This document shows, in pieces, positions 15,401 through 24,206 of a stretch of 64,000 nt of DNA. Position numbers and translations under genes: made by a program. Positions within the stretch are counted from its first letter, which is position 1. The number at the start of each line of letters is the position of its first letter. The notes under the pieces were generated by a model that saw only the letters and a list, made by a program, of their open reading frames with translations, did not search any database and was not told where the DNA came from. The stretch is from Bradyrhizobium sp. 132 (lineage in GTDB: Bacteria > Pseudomonadota > Alphaproteobacteria > Rhizobiales > Xanthobacteraceae): NCBI RefSeq assembly GCF_023074185.1, contig NZ_JADPKY010000103.1, forward strand, positions 181,961 to 245,960, written 5' to 3'.

Positions 15401-15616
15401 ATGGCCGTGATCGAGACCAATTCTCTTCCCGTTCCGGTAGACTCCGGGAACGCGTCCGTGTTCGTCTCGGAGATCAAGGGCTTCTGGAAACGTTTCTTCG
15501 CCACCGCTTTCAACCCCTACCGGCCCGAACTGCATTACATGCGCGGCCCCGGCCCCGCCTGGCGGGCCAAACACGGCATGAATGCGCCGTTCCGGCTCAA
15601 GCCCCCCGAGCTCTGA
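15401..15616 (+). CDS. Small conserved protein, unknown function
   Basis: This is a 71-residue protein starting at ATG 15401. It is basic and aromatic (GFWKRFFATAFNPYRPELHYM), with no signal peptide, membrane helix or Cys. No domain is recognised. The ribosome binding site is weak (GAGACAGC). It is kept because codon use is normal for the region and the coding frame ends cleanly before the next gene; homologues would be needed to be sure it is real. Confidence 0.5.
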   Translation: MAVIETNSLPVPVDSGNASVFVSEIKGFWKRFFATAFNPYRPELHYMRGPGPAWRAKHGMNAPFRLKPPEL

Positions 15617-15719
15617 GCCTTAATCACCTATCGGATTTTTGAAGACGCGAACGGCTTGCGCACGGTCGTGATTGCGCGCAACCATGGCCCGGTTCCACCT
15701 CACCCATGGATGAACGCTG

Positions 15720-16682
15720 ATGACGCGGTTGCGCTGTGCAATTCTCGACGACTATTTCAACCTCTCCCTCGATGTCGCCGACTGGCAAAGGCTGTCCGAC
15801 CGCGTCGACGTCACCGTCTTCAGCCATCCCTTCGCTTCCGAACAGGCTGCGGCCAGCGCGCTCGCCGATTTCGAGATCGTCTGCGCCATGCGCGAGCGCA
15901 CGGCGTTTCCGAAGAGCTTGTTCGAGAGCTTGCCGAAGCTGAAGCTGCTGCTGACATCAGGCATGCGCAACGCCTCGATCGACATGGAGGCCGCGAAGGC
16001 GGGTGGCGTTACGATCGGCGGCACGCAATATTCGCGCGATCCGACCGCGCCCTTGACCATGGGCCTGATCCTGGAACTGACCCGCGGCATCGGCCGCGAG
16101 AACGCGCGCATGCATGCGGGCGAGCCCTGGCAGACCTTTGCCGGCGTCGAGATCGAGGGGCTGACGCTCGGCGTCATCGGGCTCGGCAAGCTCGGCAGCA
16201 AGATGGCGGGTATCGCGAAAGCGTTCGGCATGAACGTGATCGCCTGGAGCCCGAACCTGACGCCGGAGAAGTGCAAGGACGCCGGCGTCGGCTATGCCAC
16301 CAAGGAAGAGCTGTTCGCCAAGGCCGATATCATCACCATCCATGTTGTACTGAGCGAGCGTTCGCGCGGGCTGGTCGGAGCTGCCGATCTTGCGCGAATG
16401 AAGCCGACAGCCTTCCTCGTCAACACCGCGCGCGGGCCGATCGTGGACGAGCAGGCGCTGCTCGAGGCGTTGCAGCAGAAGCGGATTGCAGGCGCCGGCA
16501 TCGACGTGTTTTCGGTCGAGCCGCTGCCGACGGACCATCCGTTCCGCAAGCTCGACAATCTCGTGCTGACGCCGCATCTCGGCTACGCCACAGAGGACGG
16601 CTTGCGCATCCATTACGGCCAGATGGTCGACGCGATTGACGCCTTCACCAAGGGCGGTGAGCTGCCGCGGAAGCTGGCCTGA
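15720..16682 (+). CDS. D-2-hydroxyacid dehydrogenase family protein
   Basis: This 320-residue protein has the normal length for the family. The Rossmann motif GLGKLG is at 154-159; the catalytic residues are Arg238 (NTARGPIVDE), Glu267 (FSVEPLP) and His286 (TPHLGYAT). The residues after beta-2 (IAWSPN) lack the usual Asp, so NADPH may be preferred. It would reduce a 2-keto acid or oxidise a D-2-hydroxyacid in the cytosol; the substrate is open. It is convergent with the next gene, with 4 bases between the stops. Confidence 0.9.
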   Translation: MTRLRCAILDDYFNLSLDVADWQRLSDRVDVTVFSHPFASEQAAASALADFEIVCAMRERTAFPKSLFESLPKLKLLLTSGMRNASIDMEAAKAGGVTIGGTQYSRDPTAPLTMGLILELTRGIGRENARMHAGEPWQTFAGVEIEGLTLGVIGLGKLGSKMAGIAKAFGMNVIAWSPNLTPEKCKDAGVGYATKEELFAKADIITIHVVLSERSRGLVGAADLARMKPTAFLVNTARGPIVDEQALLEALQQKRIAGAGIDVFSVEPLPTDHPFRKLDNLVLTPHLGYATEDGLRIHYGQMVDAIDAFTKGGELPRKLA

Positions 16683-16686
16683 AGCC

Positions 16687-17655
16687 TCAGGCTGCCGCGC
16701 GGTGGCTGGTGGGCTGCCTTGCCGCATCGGCAAAGCCGTCGCGCCAGGAGGCATGCGCCAGCAGCCAGCCGAGCTCGCGCTTTGCCCTGCCGTTGGATGC
16801 TCCGCGCACCTCTGTCATCATCGCAACCATATGCTCGCCCGCAAGCAGGCGCCCGAGCCAGGCGGGAATGTGACGCGGCGGCTTGGCACCAAGCAGCTCG
16901 GCCAGCGCGGGCAACCAATCCCTCACCTGCGCCGGATGATCGTCGACGATGTTGTAGATGCCGCCAACGCGTCCGCGTTCAACCGCGGCCAGCGTGGCAG
17001 AGGCGGCATCTTCGGTGTGAATGAACGACCACGTCCCGCCGCCATCGCCGATCACCGGCACACGCCGGTGGCGCAGCTGGTCGATCATCGCCGGCGAGAG
17101 CGTGCCGGTGCCAGGTCCATAGAAGAATCCATAGCGCAGCACGATGCCCCCCGGCTTCGTTGAAGCGGTGACGCTTCGCTCCAGATACCGGATTGCCTCA
17201 AGGGTGCGTCGCAGCTCTTGCGGGGGATGCGGGTCGAGTTCATCGATCTCGGTCTTCACCGTTCCCCCGGCGCGACTGAAGGTCCAGCCGCAGAAGCTTT
17301 GCGCGATGAAGCGCTTGGCGCCGGCCTCGCGTGCGGCGTTGAGAAGAATGTCGGTTCCGCGGGTGCGGAGCTCGTTGGTTCGCGCGAAAGCCCGATCGAA
17401 GTGCCGGAGGTCCGTGGCGGCCGCGAGATCTGTCATCTGGTGGATGACGGCGTCGGGCTTCGCCGCGATCACCGCAGCGCGCATGCTGTCGGCATCGAGG
17501 CCGTCGGCGACGACCGGCTCCGTACCCAATCGACGCACAAAATCTGCTTTTGCCGCATTCCGTGTCGTGCCAATCACGGAATGACCTGCCGCGACTAGCA
17601 ATGGAACAAGATAGCGACCGACCGCGCCGGTCGCCCCCGCAACAAAGATGCGCAT
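16687..17655 (-). CDS. NAD(P)-dependent epimerase/dehydratase family protein (extended SDR)
   Basis: This is a 322-residue protein. The ATG at 17653-17655 is chosen because GAGGAG lies just upstream and the next residues are the nucleotide-binding start MRIFVAGATGAVGRYLV (GATGAVG at about 7-13). Further motifs are TDLAAATD and VLRYGFFYGPGTGT, which is the substrate-side loop of this group; the active-site Tyr-x-x-x-Lys is not in its classical form, so it may be an atypical SDR binding a nucleotide without catalysing epimerisation. The frame is open upstream only through short direct repeats (GCAAGGCATGC). Confidence 0.8.
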   Translation of the reverse strand: MRIFVAGATGAVGRYLVPLLVAAGHSVIGTTRNAAKADFVRRLGTEPVVADGLDADSMRAAVIAAKPDAVIHQMTDLAAATDLRHFDRAFARTNELRTRGTDILLNAAREAGAKRFIAQSFCGWTFSRAGGTVKTEIDELDPHPPQELRRTLEAIRYLERSVTASTKPGGIVLRYGFFYGPGTGTLSPAMIDQLRHRRVPVIGDGGGTWSFIHTEDAASATLAAVERGRVGGIYNIVDDHPAQVRDWLPALAELLGAKPPRHIPAWLGRLLAGEHMVAMMTEVRGASNGRAKRELGWLLAHASWRDGFADAARQPTSHRAAA

Positions 17656-17771
17656 CCTGTGCTCCTCAATTCGTTGCAATCCTCCCGGACGTAATCGAGG
17701 TGCTGAGCCGTTCAAGGAAGGCATGCGCAAGCAAGGCATGCGCAAGCGAGAGATGCGCGCATGCGTCAAAT

Positions 17772-17808
17772 GATTACGGCGCGTGACCGAAATTCACGCG
17801 CCGTAATC
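17772..17808. terminator. Perfect 14-bp hairpin downstream of the L,D-transpeptidase gene
   Basis: GATTACGGCGCGTG and CACGCGCCGTAATC pair exactly around a 9-base loop, 24 bases after the transpeptidase stop. On that strand the stem is followed by ATTTGACG rather than a T run, so it may stabilise the mRNA end as much as terminate. Confidence 0.55.
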
Positions 17809-17831
17809 AGATCAATTCTTGCGAGGCCGGT

Positions 17832-19022
17832 TCAGCGCACGGTGACTGGTGCGGGTAGCGGCGGCACCACGGTCGGCTGGGTGCCCGGGACCGGACCGGC
17901 CTGCGCGGCCATCGGCGCGGGCCCGGCAGCACCGGGCACGGGCGCGGCGGATGCGGTCGCAGTTCCCGGCGGCGGACCACCCGGCATCACGACCACACGG
18001 GTGCCGACCTTGACGCGATCGAACAGGTCGGAGACGTCCTCGTTCAGCATGCCGATGCAGCCGGAGGACACGAACTTGCCGATCGTCGAGGGCTGGTTGG
18101 TGCCGTGGATGCGGTAGACGGTCGAACCGAGATACATCGCGCGGGCGCCGAGCGGATTGCCGGGACCGCCAGCCATGAAGCGCGGCAAATAGGGCTGGCG
18201 CTCGATCATTTCCGTCGGCGGATGCCAATCCGGCCATTCGGCCTTGCGGGTGATCTTCTGCACGCCGGTCCAGGTGAAACCGTCGCGGCCGACGCGGACG
18301 CCGTAACGGACCGCACGGCCGTTGCCGAGCACATAGTAGAGGTAGGTATTCGGGGTATCGACGATGAGCGTTCCGGCCGGCTCCTTGGTCGCCAGCGAAA
18401 CCTCCTGGCGACGCAGGTTCTGCGGCAACTGCGCTGGAGCGGCGTCGGGCTGCTCCTCGGGCGGCAGCGAGGCGATCGCCATCGGCCGGCCATCGGCGCC
18501 AACAGGCGGCTGCCCGGCCTGGACCGTTCCGGTCGCGGCGGGACCACCGACCGCCTCGGGCGGACGCAAGCCGTCACTGCCGGGCGCCTGAGCCGGACGA
18601 TCCGCATAGATCACCGCGGGCGGCCCGGCGGGGCGGCCGTAGCGGGGGTCGTCGGGCGACGTCACGGGACCCTGCGGCGGCGCGGCCGAGTAGACGGGCG
18701 CGCCCGCGGGACGACCATAACGGGGATCATCCGGCGACATCACCGGACCCTGCGGCGGGGCCGCCGAATAAACCGGGGGAGCGCCGGCCGGACTGCCGTA
18801 GCGCGGGTCCGGGCCGGGCGGCGGTAGCGCCGCCTGCGGCATCGCGTCGTCTTCATCGTCCAGCGCGTCGAAATTCGGTGCGCGGTCGCCGGGCCGATAT
18901 TCGGCCGGCGCGCCATAGCTCGGCGCCTGCTGGACCGGATAGCTCTGAGCCTGTGCGAGCGAGGTTCCCGCCGCAGCGACTGTCGCGGCAGCGCATATCG
19001 TCAGAATATGTTTGATCATCAT
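17832..19022 (-). CDS. L,D-transpeptidase (YkuD) with a repetitive Pro-rich linker
   Basis: This is a 396-residue protein: signal peptide 1-25 (cut at AQA-QSY), a long linker 26-210, YkuD catalytic domain about 215-345 and a Pro/Ala tail. The active-site His306 (RIHGTNQP) and Cys322 (SSGCIGM, in place of the common SHGCIRM) are present. The linker contains units of 26-27 residues, DPRYGxPAGAP-VYSAAPPQGPVxSPD, at 72-98 and 99-124 and part of a third. The enzyme forms 3-3 cross-links in peptidoglycan or ties outer-membrane proteins to it. Start at Met-Met 19022; a longer frame upstream has no ribosome binding site. Confidence 0.9.
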   Translation of the reverse strand: MMIKHILTICAAATVAAAGTSLAQAQSYPVQQAPSYGAPAEYRPGDRAPNFDALDDEDDAMPQAALPPPGPDPRYGSPAGAPPVYSAAPPQGPVMSPDDPRYGRPAGAPVYSAAPPQGPVTSPDDPRYGRPAGPPAVIYADRPAQAPGSDGLRPPEAVGGPAATGTVQAGQPPVGADGRPMAIASLPPEEQPDAAPAQLPQNLRRQEVSLATKEPAGTLIVDTPNTYLYYVLGNGRAVRYGVRVGRDGFTWTGVQKITRKAEWPDWHPPTEMIERQPYLPRFMAGGPGNPLGARAMYLGSTVYRIHGTNQPSTIGKFVSSGCIGMLNEDVSDLFDRVKVGTRVVVMPGGPPPGTATASAAPVPGAAGPAPMAAQAGPVPGTQPTVVPPLPAPVTVR

Positions 19023-19388
19023 CGCTCTTGTATAGTCCCCGGGCCCCGTCCGGACCGTTAACGGCCAGATGACGGAAGATAGCGGCACATTCAAGACATT
19101 ACAGGTTGATTCGTGCCTGATTTGCCGATTTGTGATCCGCAAAACTACCGTTGCCTCGTTGCATCATGGGATGAAAATCAACGCACGCTTGAGATCACCG
19201 GAGTCGCCGGCTCCGTTTTTTACGGAACGACCCGGAATCGTTGCGGTATGTTCGAATCAGCCTGATTCGCCTCCGCTTTGAGCTTCGATCCCCGCGTGGC
19301 GAACGCGGCAAGCAGTACCGTCACCGCGTTCAGATGGCTCATGGGCCCTGGCCAATTCGCCGCCGGGGCGGAAATTCGCAATCCCTCG
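19023..19388. other. Intergenic region between divergent genes
   Basis: It holds the promoters of the L,D-transpeptidase gene and of the membrane-anchored protein. It is more AT-rich than its surroundings. I see no repeat, hairpin or recognisable operator. Alternative in-frame starts of the rightward gene (TTG 19278, ATG 19341) lie here. Confidence 0.5.
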
Positions 19389-20186
19389 ATGCTTCCCGGC
19401 TTTCGCTTCCTGTTTGCCGCGATCCTGCTGTCAGCCTCCATCCTGGTGTTCGGCCTAGGCGCCGCCGCGCTGCTGCGGGCGACCCACGAGCAGTATGTCA
19501 GCAACCCCTCCTGGCGGAACGGCCCGCAGGAGAAGGTGTTTGCGCAAGCTCCCGAGCCGGCCCAGCCGGTGCTCGCGGTACTGCGCGCCGAGCCGGAGGC
19601 GGTCGAGCCCACGCCGTCGCTGCGCGACCGGGTGCCGACGATCGGATTGCCGGCGAGCGAGCCCGAGCAGATCGCGCTGACGACCGAGACCGAATCTCAG
19701 CCGCAGATCGTTGCACCTCCGGCTGACGTCCCCGCCGAACCGGCCAATGCCGAGACCATGGCCGAGACCAAGGCCGAGACGACGACGGACGCCGCGGCGC
19801 CGGCCTCGAGCAACACGCTTACTCCGGCCGACGCCACCACATCCATCGCCGCGGCCAAGCCCGTTCCGATCGCTCTCGCGAGCAAACCAACACCTGCCGC
19901 CGCCAGCGGAGCCTCGGCTTCGTCCACGTTCGACATGGCGAGCGCGAAGTTCGCCGCGTTGAACGACCCGGCGACCACGGCCTGGAAGGATCCGCCGGCG
20001 AAAGCCAAGGGCGACGCTAAGGCCGACAGCAGCTCGCCGGAGAGCAAGGCAACCAAGCCGCGGGCGCATCGGGTGAAGAAGCGCCGCCACATTGTCCGGC
20101 GTCCGCCGCCGCCGGTTCAGCAACTCGATCCGTTCGGGCAGCCGCAACCGGCCTTCGCCGCGACGACCGCGCGCGCGCGTCCGTAA
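19389..20186 (+). CDS. Single-pass membrane protein with a long Ala/Pro-rich periplasmic region
   Basis: This is a 265-residue protein counted from ATG 19389 (MLPGFRFLFAAILLSASILV); the frame is open to TTG 19278, and the start is uncertain because no option has a good ribosome binding site. One transmembrane helix (about 5-27) is followed by ALLRATHEQYVSNPSWR, which I recall as conserved in Bradyrhizobium hypotheticals. After it come about 200 low-complexity residues (Ala, Thr, Glu, Lys, Pro) and a strongly basic stretch RAHRVKKRRHIVRRPPPP. The plan resembles proteins that span the periplasm to the cell wall; no enzyme domain is visible. Confidence 0.65.
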   Translation: MLPGFRFLFAAILLSASILVFGLGAAALLRATHEQYVSNPSWRNGPQEKVFAQAPEPAQPVLAVLRAEPEAVEPTPSLRDRVPTIGLPASEPEQIALTTETESQPQIVAPPADVPAEPANAETMAETKAETTTDAAAPASSNTLTPADATTSIAAAKPVPIALASKPTPAAASGASASSTFDMASAKFAALNDPATTAWKDPPAKAKGDAKADSSSPESKATKPRAHRVKKRRHIVRRPPPPVQQLDPFGQPQPAFAATTARARP

Positions 20187-20188
20187 GG

Positions 20189-21046
20189 TTACGCCGGCCC
20201 GGTCGCGATCGGCGGGCCTTTTTCCTGGCCCCATTCCGACCATGAGCCGTCGTAGAGTGCGGTGTCGGTGATGCCGAGGCGATAGAGCGCCAGCGTCAGC
20301 ACGCCGGCAGAGACGCCCGAGCCGCAGCTCGTCACGATCGGCGCATCGAGCTTGACGCCGGCGTTCGCGAAGGCGGCGCGGAGATCGTCGAGCGGCTTCA
20401 TCGTGCCGGTCGCGGCGTCGAACAGCTGATTGTAAGGCACGTTGCGTGCGCCGGGGATGTGACCGGAGCGGATGCCCGCGCGCGGCTCGGGCGCCCGGCC
20501 CTCGAAACGGTCGGCGGCGCGCGCGTCGATCACCTGCTCGGCACGGCTTTCGACGTTGGCGACCAGTTGCTGCATGCTGCGCACGCGTTTTGAATCATAG
20601 CTCGCCTTGAACGTCGCAGGCTTCGGCTTCACTTCGCCGGTCTCGGTCGCACGTCCCTCGGCGCGCCACTTCTTCAGGCCGCCATTGAGGATACGCACAT
20701 CGTTGTGGCCGAAAGCCAGGAACATCCACCACGCGCGCGGCGCGGCGACCCAGCCGCCGGCATCGTAGATCACGATGGTGTCGGCATTGGAGATGCCGAG
20801 ATTGCCGACGTCGCGGCCGAACTGCTCGGCGCTCGGATACATGTGCGGCAGCGGGTTGGAATGGTCCGAGACCGCATCGACGTCGAAGAACACCGCGCCC
20901 GGCAGATGGGCTGCGAGATAATCGTCCTTCGGCAATGGCAGCACGCCCGGCAGCTTGAAGCTGGCGTCGATCACCTTGACGCCGGCATCGTTGATGTGGG
21001 TGGCGAGCCATTCGGTGGAGACGAGAGGATCGGTGGGGGTGGTCAT
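20189..21046 (-). CDS. sseA: 3-mercaptopyruvate/thiosulfate sulfurtransferase
   Basis: This 285-residue protein has two rhodanese domains in tandem: about 5-135 inactive and 160-280 active. The active loop is Cys241-G-S-G-V-S-A, the mercaptopyruvate type (CGSGV) rather than CRxGx[RT] of thiosulfate rhodanese. It moves a sulfane sulfur from 3-mercaptopyruvate to an acceptor such as thioredoxin or cyanide. It is cytosolic. A second, single-domain rhodanese gene lies upstream on the same strand, beyond an R3 repeat. Its stop is 3 bases from the convergent stop of the membrane protein gene. Confidence 0.9.
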   Translation of the reverse strand: MTTPTDPLVSTEWLATHINDAGVKVIDASFKLPGVLPLPKDDYLAAHLPGAVFFDVDAVSDHSNPLPHMYPSAEQFGRDVGNLGISNADTIVIYDAGGWVAAPRAWWMFLAFGHNDVRILNGGLKKWRAEGRATETGEVKPKPATFKASYDSKRVRSMQQLVANVESRAEQVIDARAADRFEGRAPEPRAGIRSGHIPGARNVPYNQLFDAATGTMKPLDDLRAAFANAGVKLDAPIVTSCGSGVSAGVLTLALYRLGITDTALYDGSWSEWGQEKGPPIATGPA

Positions 21047-21117
21047 GCGATTTCTTCCTTGTCATTCCGGAGCGTGCGCAGCACTGGCGAAGTTGAAGCA
21101 GTGCGCGTCAAACTCCA

Positions 21118-21228
21118 CTGTCATCGCCCGGCTCGACCGGGCGATCCAGTATTCCAGAGGCGGTTGTGATTGAGCGGAGAGGCCGCGGCGTACTGGATTC
21201 CCCGCTTTCGCGGGGAATGACGCCGGAG
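21118..21228. repeat. Interspersed palindromic repeat, family R3 (copy 2)
   Basis: It has the same plan as the copy at 2608-2716: CATCGCCCGGCTCGACCGG, then CGATCCAGTATTCCAGAG, GCGGCGTACTGGAT and a terminal hairpin CCCCGC-TTTC-GCGGGG. The terminal stems differ between copies but still pair, which suggests selection on structure. It separates the two sulfurtransferase genes. Confidence 0.8.
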
Positions 21229-21259
21229 ATTGGAGCAACAGCGCAACACCCCTCACTCC

Positions 21260-21673
21260 TCACCCCTTCTTCTTCGGCTCCCACTGCTCCACCGGCCCGC
21301 CGGCATCCCGCCAGGCGGCGTAGCCGCCGGCGATGTGGGCGACGGGCTTCAGGCCCATGTCCTGCGCGGTCTTTGCGGCGAGCGCGGAGCGCAGCCCGCC
21401 GGCGCAGTGGAATACGAACTTCTTGTCCTCCTGGAACACCGGCTTGGCGTACGGGCTCTGCGGATCGATCCAGAATTCGAGCATGCCGCGGGTGCAGGCG
21501 AACGCGCCGGGGATGCGGCCGTCACGCTCGATCTCGCGGGGATCGCGGATGTCGACGATGACGACGTCGCCGTTTTTGGAGATCTCGATGGCATCCTTGG
21601 CGTTGAGCGTCTCGATCTCCGCATTGGCCTCGTCGATCAGCGCCTTGATGCCGCGGGTGATGGTCTGGGGCAT
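21260..21673 (-). CDS. Single-domain rhodanese-like protein
   Basis: This is a 137-residue protein. The ATG at 21671-21673 follows GAGGGAG. One rhodanese domain spans about 15-130; Cys90 lies in FHCAGGLRSA, a six-residue loop typical of single-domain sulfurtransferases, and IVDIRDPREIERDGRIPGA is the CH2A segment. It is likely a persulfide carrier in the cytosol. It begins 38 bases after the VWA-protein gene on the same strand, so the two probably form an operon. The long frame open upstream of the start is a shadow of the VWA gene. Confidence 0.85.
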   Translation of the reverse strand: MPQTITRGIKALIDEANAEIETLNAKDAIEISKNGDVVIVDIRDPREIERDGRIPGAFACTRGMLEFWIDPQSPYAKPVFQEDKKFVFHCAGGLRSALAAKTAQDMGLKPVAHIAGGYAAWRDAGGPVEQWEPKKKG

Positions 21674-21711
21674 GTGGTTCTCCCTCTTGTTGTCATTCCG
21701 TGGAGCGCGAG

Positions 21712-22887
21712 CTAATGCGTCAATTCCTTCATCGCACCCTCGAGCCCCTCGATCGTGATCGGGTACATGCGGTTGGCGAAGATGCGTTTGATGATCGTGG
21801 TGGATTCCGAATAGTCCCAGTGCTTCTGCTGTACCGGGTTCAGCCATACCGAATGCGGATAGGTATGGATGATGCGGTCGAGCCAGACCGAGCCGGGCTC
21901 CTCGTTGACATGCTCGACCGAGCCGCCTGGCACCATGATCTCGTAAGGCGACATCGAGGCGTCGCCGACGAACACGATCTTGTAGTCGTGCGGATATTTG
22001 TGCAGCACGTCCCAGGTCGGCGTGCGGTCGGTGAAGCGGCGCTTGTTCTGCTTCCACACGCCTTCATAGAGGCAGTTGTGGAAGTAGAAATACTCCATGT
22101 GCTTGAACTCGCTCTTCGCCGCCGAGAACAGCTCCTCGACCTGCTCGATATGCGCGTCCATCGAGCCGCCGATGTCGAAGAACACCAGCAGCTTCACCGC
22201 GTTGCGCCGCTCGGGCCGCATGTGGACGTCGAGATAGCCGTGATTGGCGGTCTCGCGGATAGTGGTGTCGAGATCGAGCTCGTCGGGCGCGCCGGTGCGC
22301 GCGAACTTGCGCAGACGGCGCAGCGCCACCTTGATGTTGCGAATGCCGAGCTCGACGTTGCCGTCGAGATCCCTGAACTCGCGTTTGTCCCACACCTTCA
22401 CGGCGCGGTTGTTGCGGTTCTTCTCCTGGCCGATGCGAACGCCTTCGGGATTGTAACCATGGGCGCCGAACGGCGAGGTGCCGGCGGTGCCGATCCACTT
22501 CGAGCCGCCCTGATGACGGCCCTTCTGCTCCTCGAGGCGCTTCTTCAGGGTCTCCATGAGCTTGTCCCAGCCCATGGCCTCGATCTGCTTCTTCTCTTCG
22601 TCCGTCAGGTATTTCTCGGCGAGCTTCTTCAACCACTCCTCGGGGATCTCGGCGCCTTCCATGGCATCGAGCAGGCTTTCCAGCCCCTTGAACACCGTGC
22701 CGAAGACGCGGTCGAACTTGTCGAGATTGCGCTCGTCCTTCACCAGCGAGGTGCGCGACAGATAGTAGAAATTCTCGACCGAGTAATCCGCGAGGTCAGC
22801 GTCGAGCGCCTCCACCAGCGTGAGGTATTCGCGCAGCGTCACGGGGACCTGCGCATCGCGCAGAGAAGTGAAGAATTGCAGGAACAT
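21712..22887 (-). CDS. VWA-domain protein, CoxE-like
   Basis: This is a 391-residue protein starting MFLQFFTSLRDAQVPVTLREYL. The N-terminal 200 residues are helical and charged; residues 225-390 form a von Willebrand A-like domain, with the MIDAS equivalent DIGGSMDAH (a DxGxS variant of DxSxS) at about 231 and VGDASMSPYEI further on. CoxE-type VWA proteins work with a MoxR AAA+ ATPase to insert metals or mature enzymes. The partner ATPase is at 23350, divergent across a small membrane protein gene. No cox or nor structural gene is in sight, so the client is unknown. Confidence 0.85.
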   Translation of the reverse strand: MFLQFFTSLRDAQVPVTLREYLTLVEALDADLADYSVENFYYLSRTSLVKDERNLDKFDRVFGTVFKGLESLLDAMEGAEIPEEWLKKLAEKYLTDEEKKQIEAMGWDKLMETLKKRLEEQKGRHQGGSKWIGTAGTSPFGAHGYNPEGVRIGQEKNRNNRAVKVWDKREFRDLDGNVELGIRNIKVALRRLRKFARTGAPDELDLDTTIRETANHGYLDVHMRPERRNAVKLLVFFDIGGSMDAHIEQVEELFSAAKSEFKHMEYFYFHNCLYEGVWKQNKRRFTDRTPTWDVLHKYPHDYKIVFVGDASMSPYEIMVPGGSVEHVNEEPGSVWLDRIIHTYPHSVWLNPVQQKHWDYSESTTIIKRIFANRMYPITIEGLEGAMKELTH

Positions 22888-23010
22888 GGGTGACAGATTG
22901 CCCGTCGGGGGGCGAACGTCAAGGGGCGGAGGCCACCGCTCTGCGCTGGACCGCGAGGCTTTTTGCTCTAGAATTGGCGGCCTCACGGGGTTGTTTTGGG
23001 GACGTTTGCA

Positions 23011-23256
23011 ATGGGAATTCTCGCAGCGCTCGTCATTGGCGCAATCGCCGGCTGGCTTGCCGGCAAGATTGTCCATGGGGCGGGATTTGGGCTGATCGGC
23101 AACATCGTCGTCGGCATCATCGGCGCGCTCGTGGCGAGCTGGATTCTGCCTCAGCTGCACATCCAGCTCGCAACGGGCGCGGTCGGCGCCATCATGGATG
23201 CCACGATCGGCGCGGTGATTGTGCTCGTCATCCTTTCGCTGATAAAACGGGTCTGA
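23011..23256 (+). CDS. GlsB/YeaQ/YmgE family stress-associated membrane protein
   Basis: This 81-residue protein has three hydrophobic helices and the glycine-rich pattern of the transglycosylase-associated family: AIAGWLAGKIVHGAGFGLIGNIVVGIIGALVA. The family is small inner-membrane proteins induced by stress; the name 'transglycosylase-associated' is historical and no catalytic role is shown. The ATG at 23011 is preferred to one 15 bases upstream because it begins the conserved start. It is located between the VWA and MoxR genes. Confidence 0.85.
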   Translation: MGILAALVIGAIAGWLAGKIVHGAGFGLIGNIVVGIIGALVASWILPQLHIQLATGAVGAIMDATIGAVIVLVILSLIKRV

Positions 23257-23349
23257 AAGCCTGACCGAACCAGGAACGGCCGCCACGCGCGGCCGTTCCC
23301 ATGTCGCGACCAGGGCAACGCCTGGGACGACGACCAACAAGGACGCGCG

Positions 23350-24192
23350 ATGAAATTTACCGGCACCAAGGACTATATTGCGACCGACGATCTCAAGGTC
23401 GCGGTCAATGCCTCGATCGTGCTGGAGCGCCCGCTGCTCATCAAGGGCGAGCCCGGCACCGGGAAAACCGTTTTGGCCGAGGAAGTGGCGAAGGCGCTGA
23501 ACGCGCCGTTGCTCACCTGGCACATCAAGTCCACCACCAAGGCGCAGCAGGGCCTCTACGAGTACGACGCGGTGTCGCGCCTGCGCGACAGCCAGCTCGG
23601 TGATAGCAAGGTGTCCGACATCAAGAACTACATTAAGCGTGGCAAGCTGTGGGACGCCTTCACCGCCGAGCAGCGCCCCGTGCTCCTGATCGACGAGATC
23701 GACAAGGCCGACATCGAATTCCCGAACGACCTCCTGCTCGAGCTCGACCGCATGGAATTCCATGTCTACGAGACCGGCGAGACGATTAAGGCCAAGCAGC
23801 GCCCGATCATGATGATCACCTCCAACAACGAGAAGGAGCTGCCGGACGCCTTCCTGCGCCGCTGCTTCTTCCACTACATCAAGTTCCCCGACGCCGACAC
23901 CATGACCCGGATCGTCGACGTCCACTTCCCCGGCATCAAGAAGCGCCTGGTCGAGGAAGCCCTGCGCATCTTCTTCGAGGTCCGCGAAGTGCCCGGCCTG
24001 AAGAAGAAGCCGTCGACCTCGGAGCTGCTCGACTGGCTCAAGCTGCTGCTGAACGAAGACATGAGCGTCGAGCAGTTGCGCGAGCGCGACCCGCGCAAGC
24101 TGATCCCGCCGCTGCACGGCGCGCTGCTCAAGAACGAGCAGGACGTGCATCTGTTCGAGCGGCTGGCGTTCTTGAGCCGAAGGGAAGTGTAG
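23350..24192 (+). CDS. MoxR-family AAA+ ATPase
   Basis: This 280-residue protein has Walker A GEPGTGKT at 33-40, Walker B VLLIDEID at 111-118, sensor 1 MMITSNNEKELPDAFLRR (sensor Asn and arginine finger region) and a C-terminal lid. It belongs to the CoxD/MoxR group that remodels or matures protein complexes together with a VWA partner, here most likely the product of the gene at 21712-22887. It is cytosolic, and MoxR proteins form hexameric rings. AAGGA precedes the ATG. An R4 palindrome starts 15 bases after the stop and could act as a terminator. Confidence 0.9.
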   Translation: MKFTGTKDYIATDDLKVAVNASIVLERPLLIKGEPGTGKTVLAEEVAKALNAPLLTWHIKSTTKAQQGLYEYDAVSRLRDSQLGDSKVSDIKNYIKRGKLWDAFTAEQRPVLLIDEIDKADIEFPNDLLLELDRMEFHVYETGETIKAKQRPIMMITSNNEKELPDAFLRRCFFHYIKFPDADTMTRIVDVHFPGIKKRLVEEALRIFFEVREVPGLKKKPSTSELLDWLKLLLNEDMSVEQLRERDPRKLIPPLHGALLKNEQDVHLFERLAFLSRREV

Positions 24193-24206
24193 GACAAAGA
24201 CAAACT

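Noticed and set aside
17656..17769. N-terminal extension of the NAD-epimerase gene through MTHARISRLRMPCLRM
   Set aside because: These codons read through short direct repeats (GCAAGGCATGC) and precede a well-placed GAGGAG and a Rossmann start.
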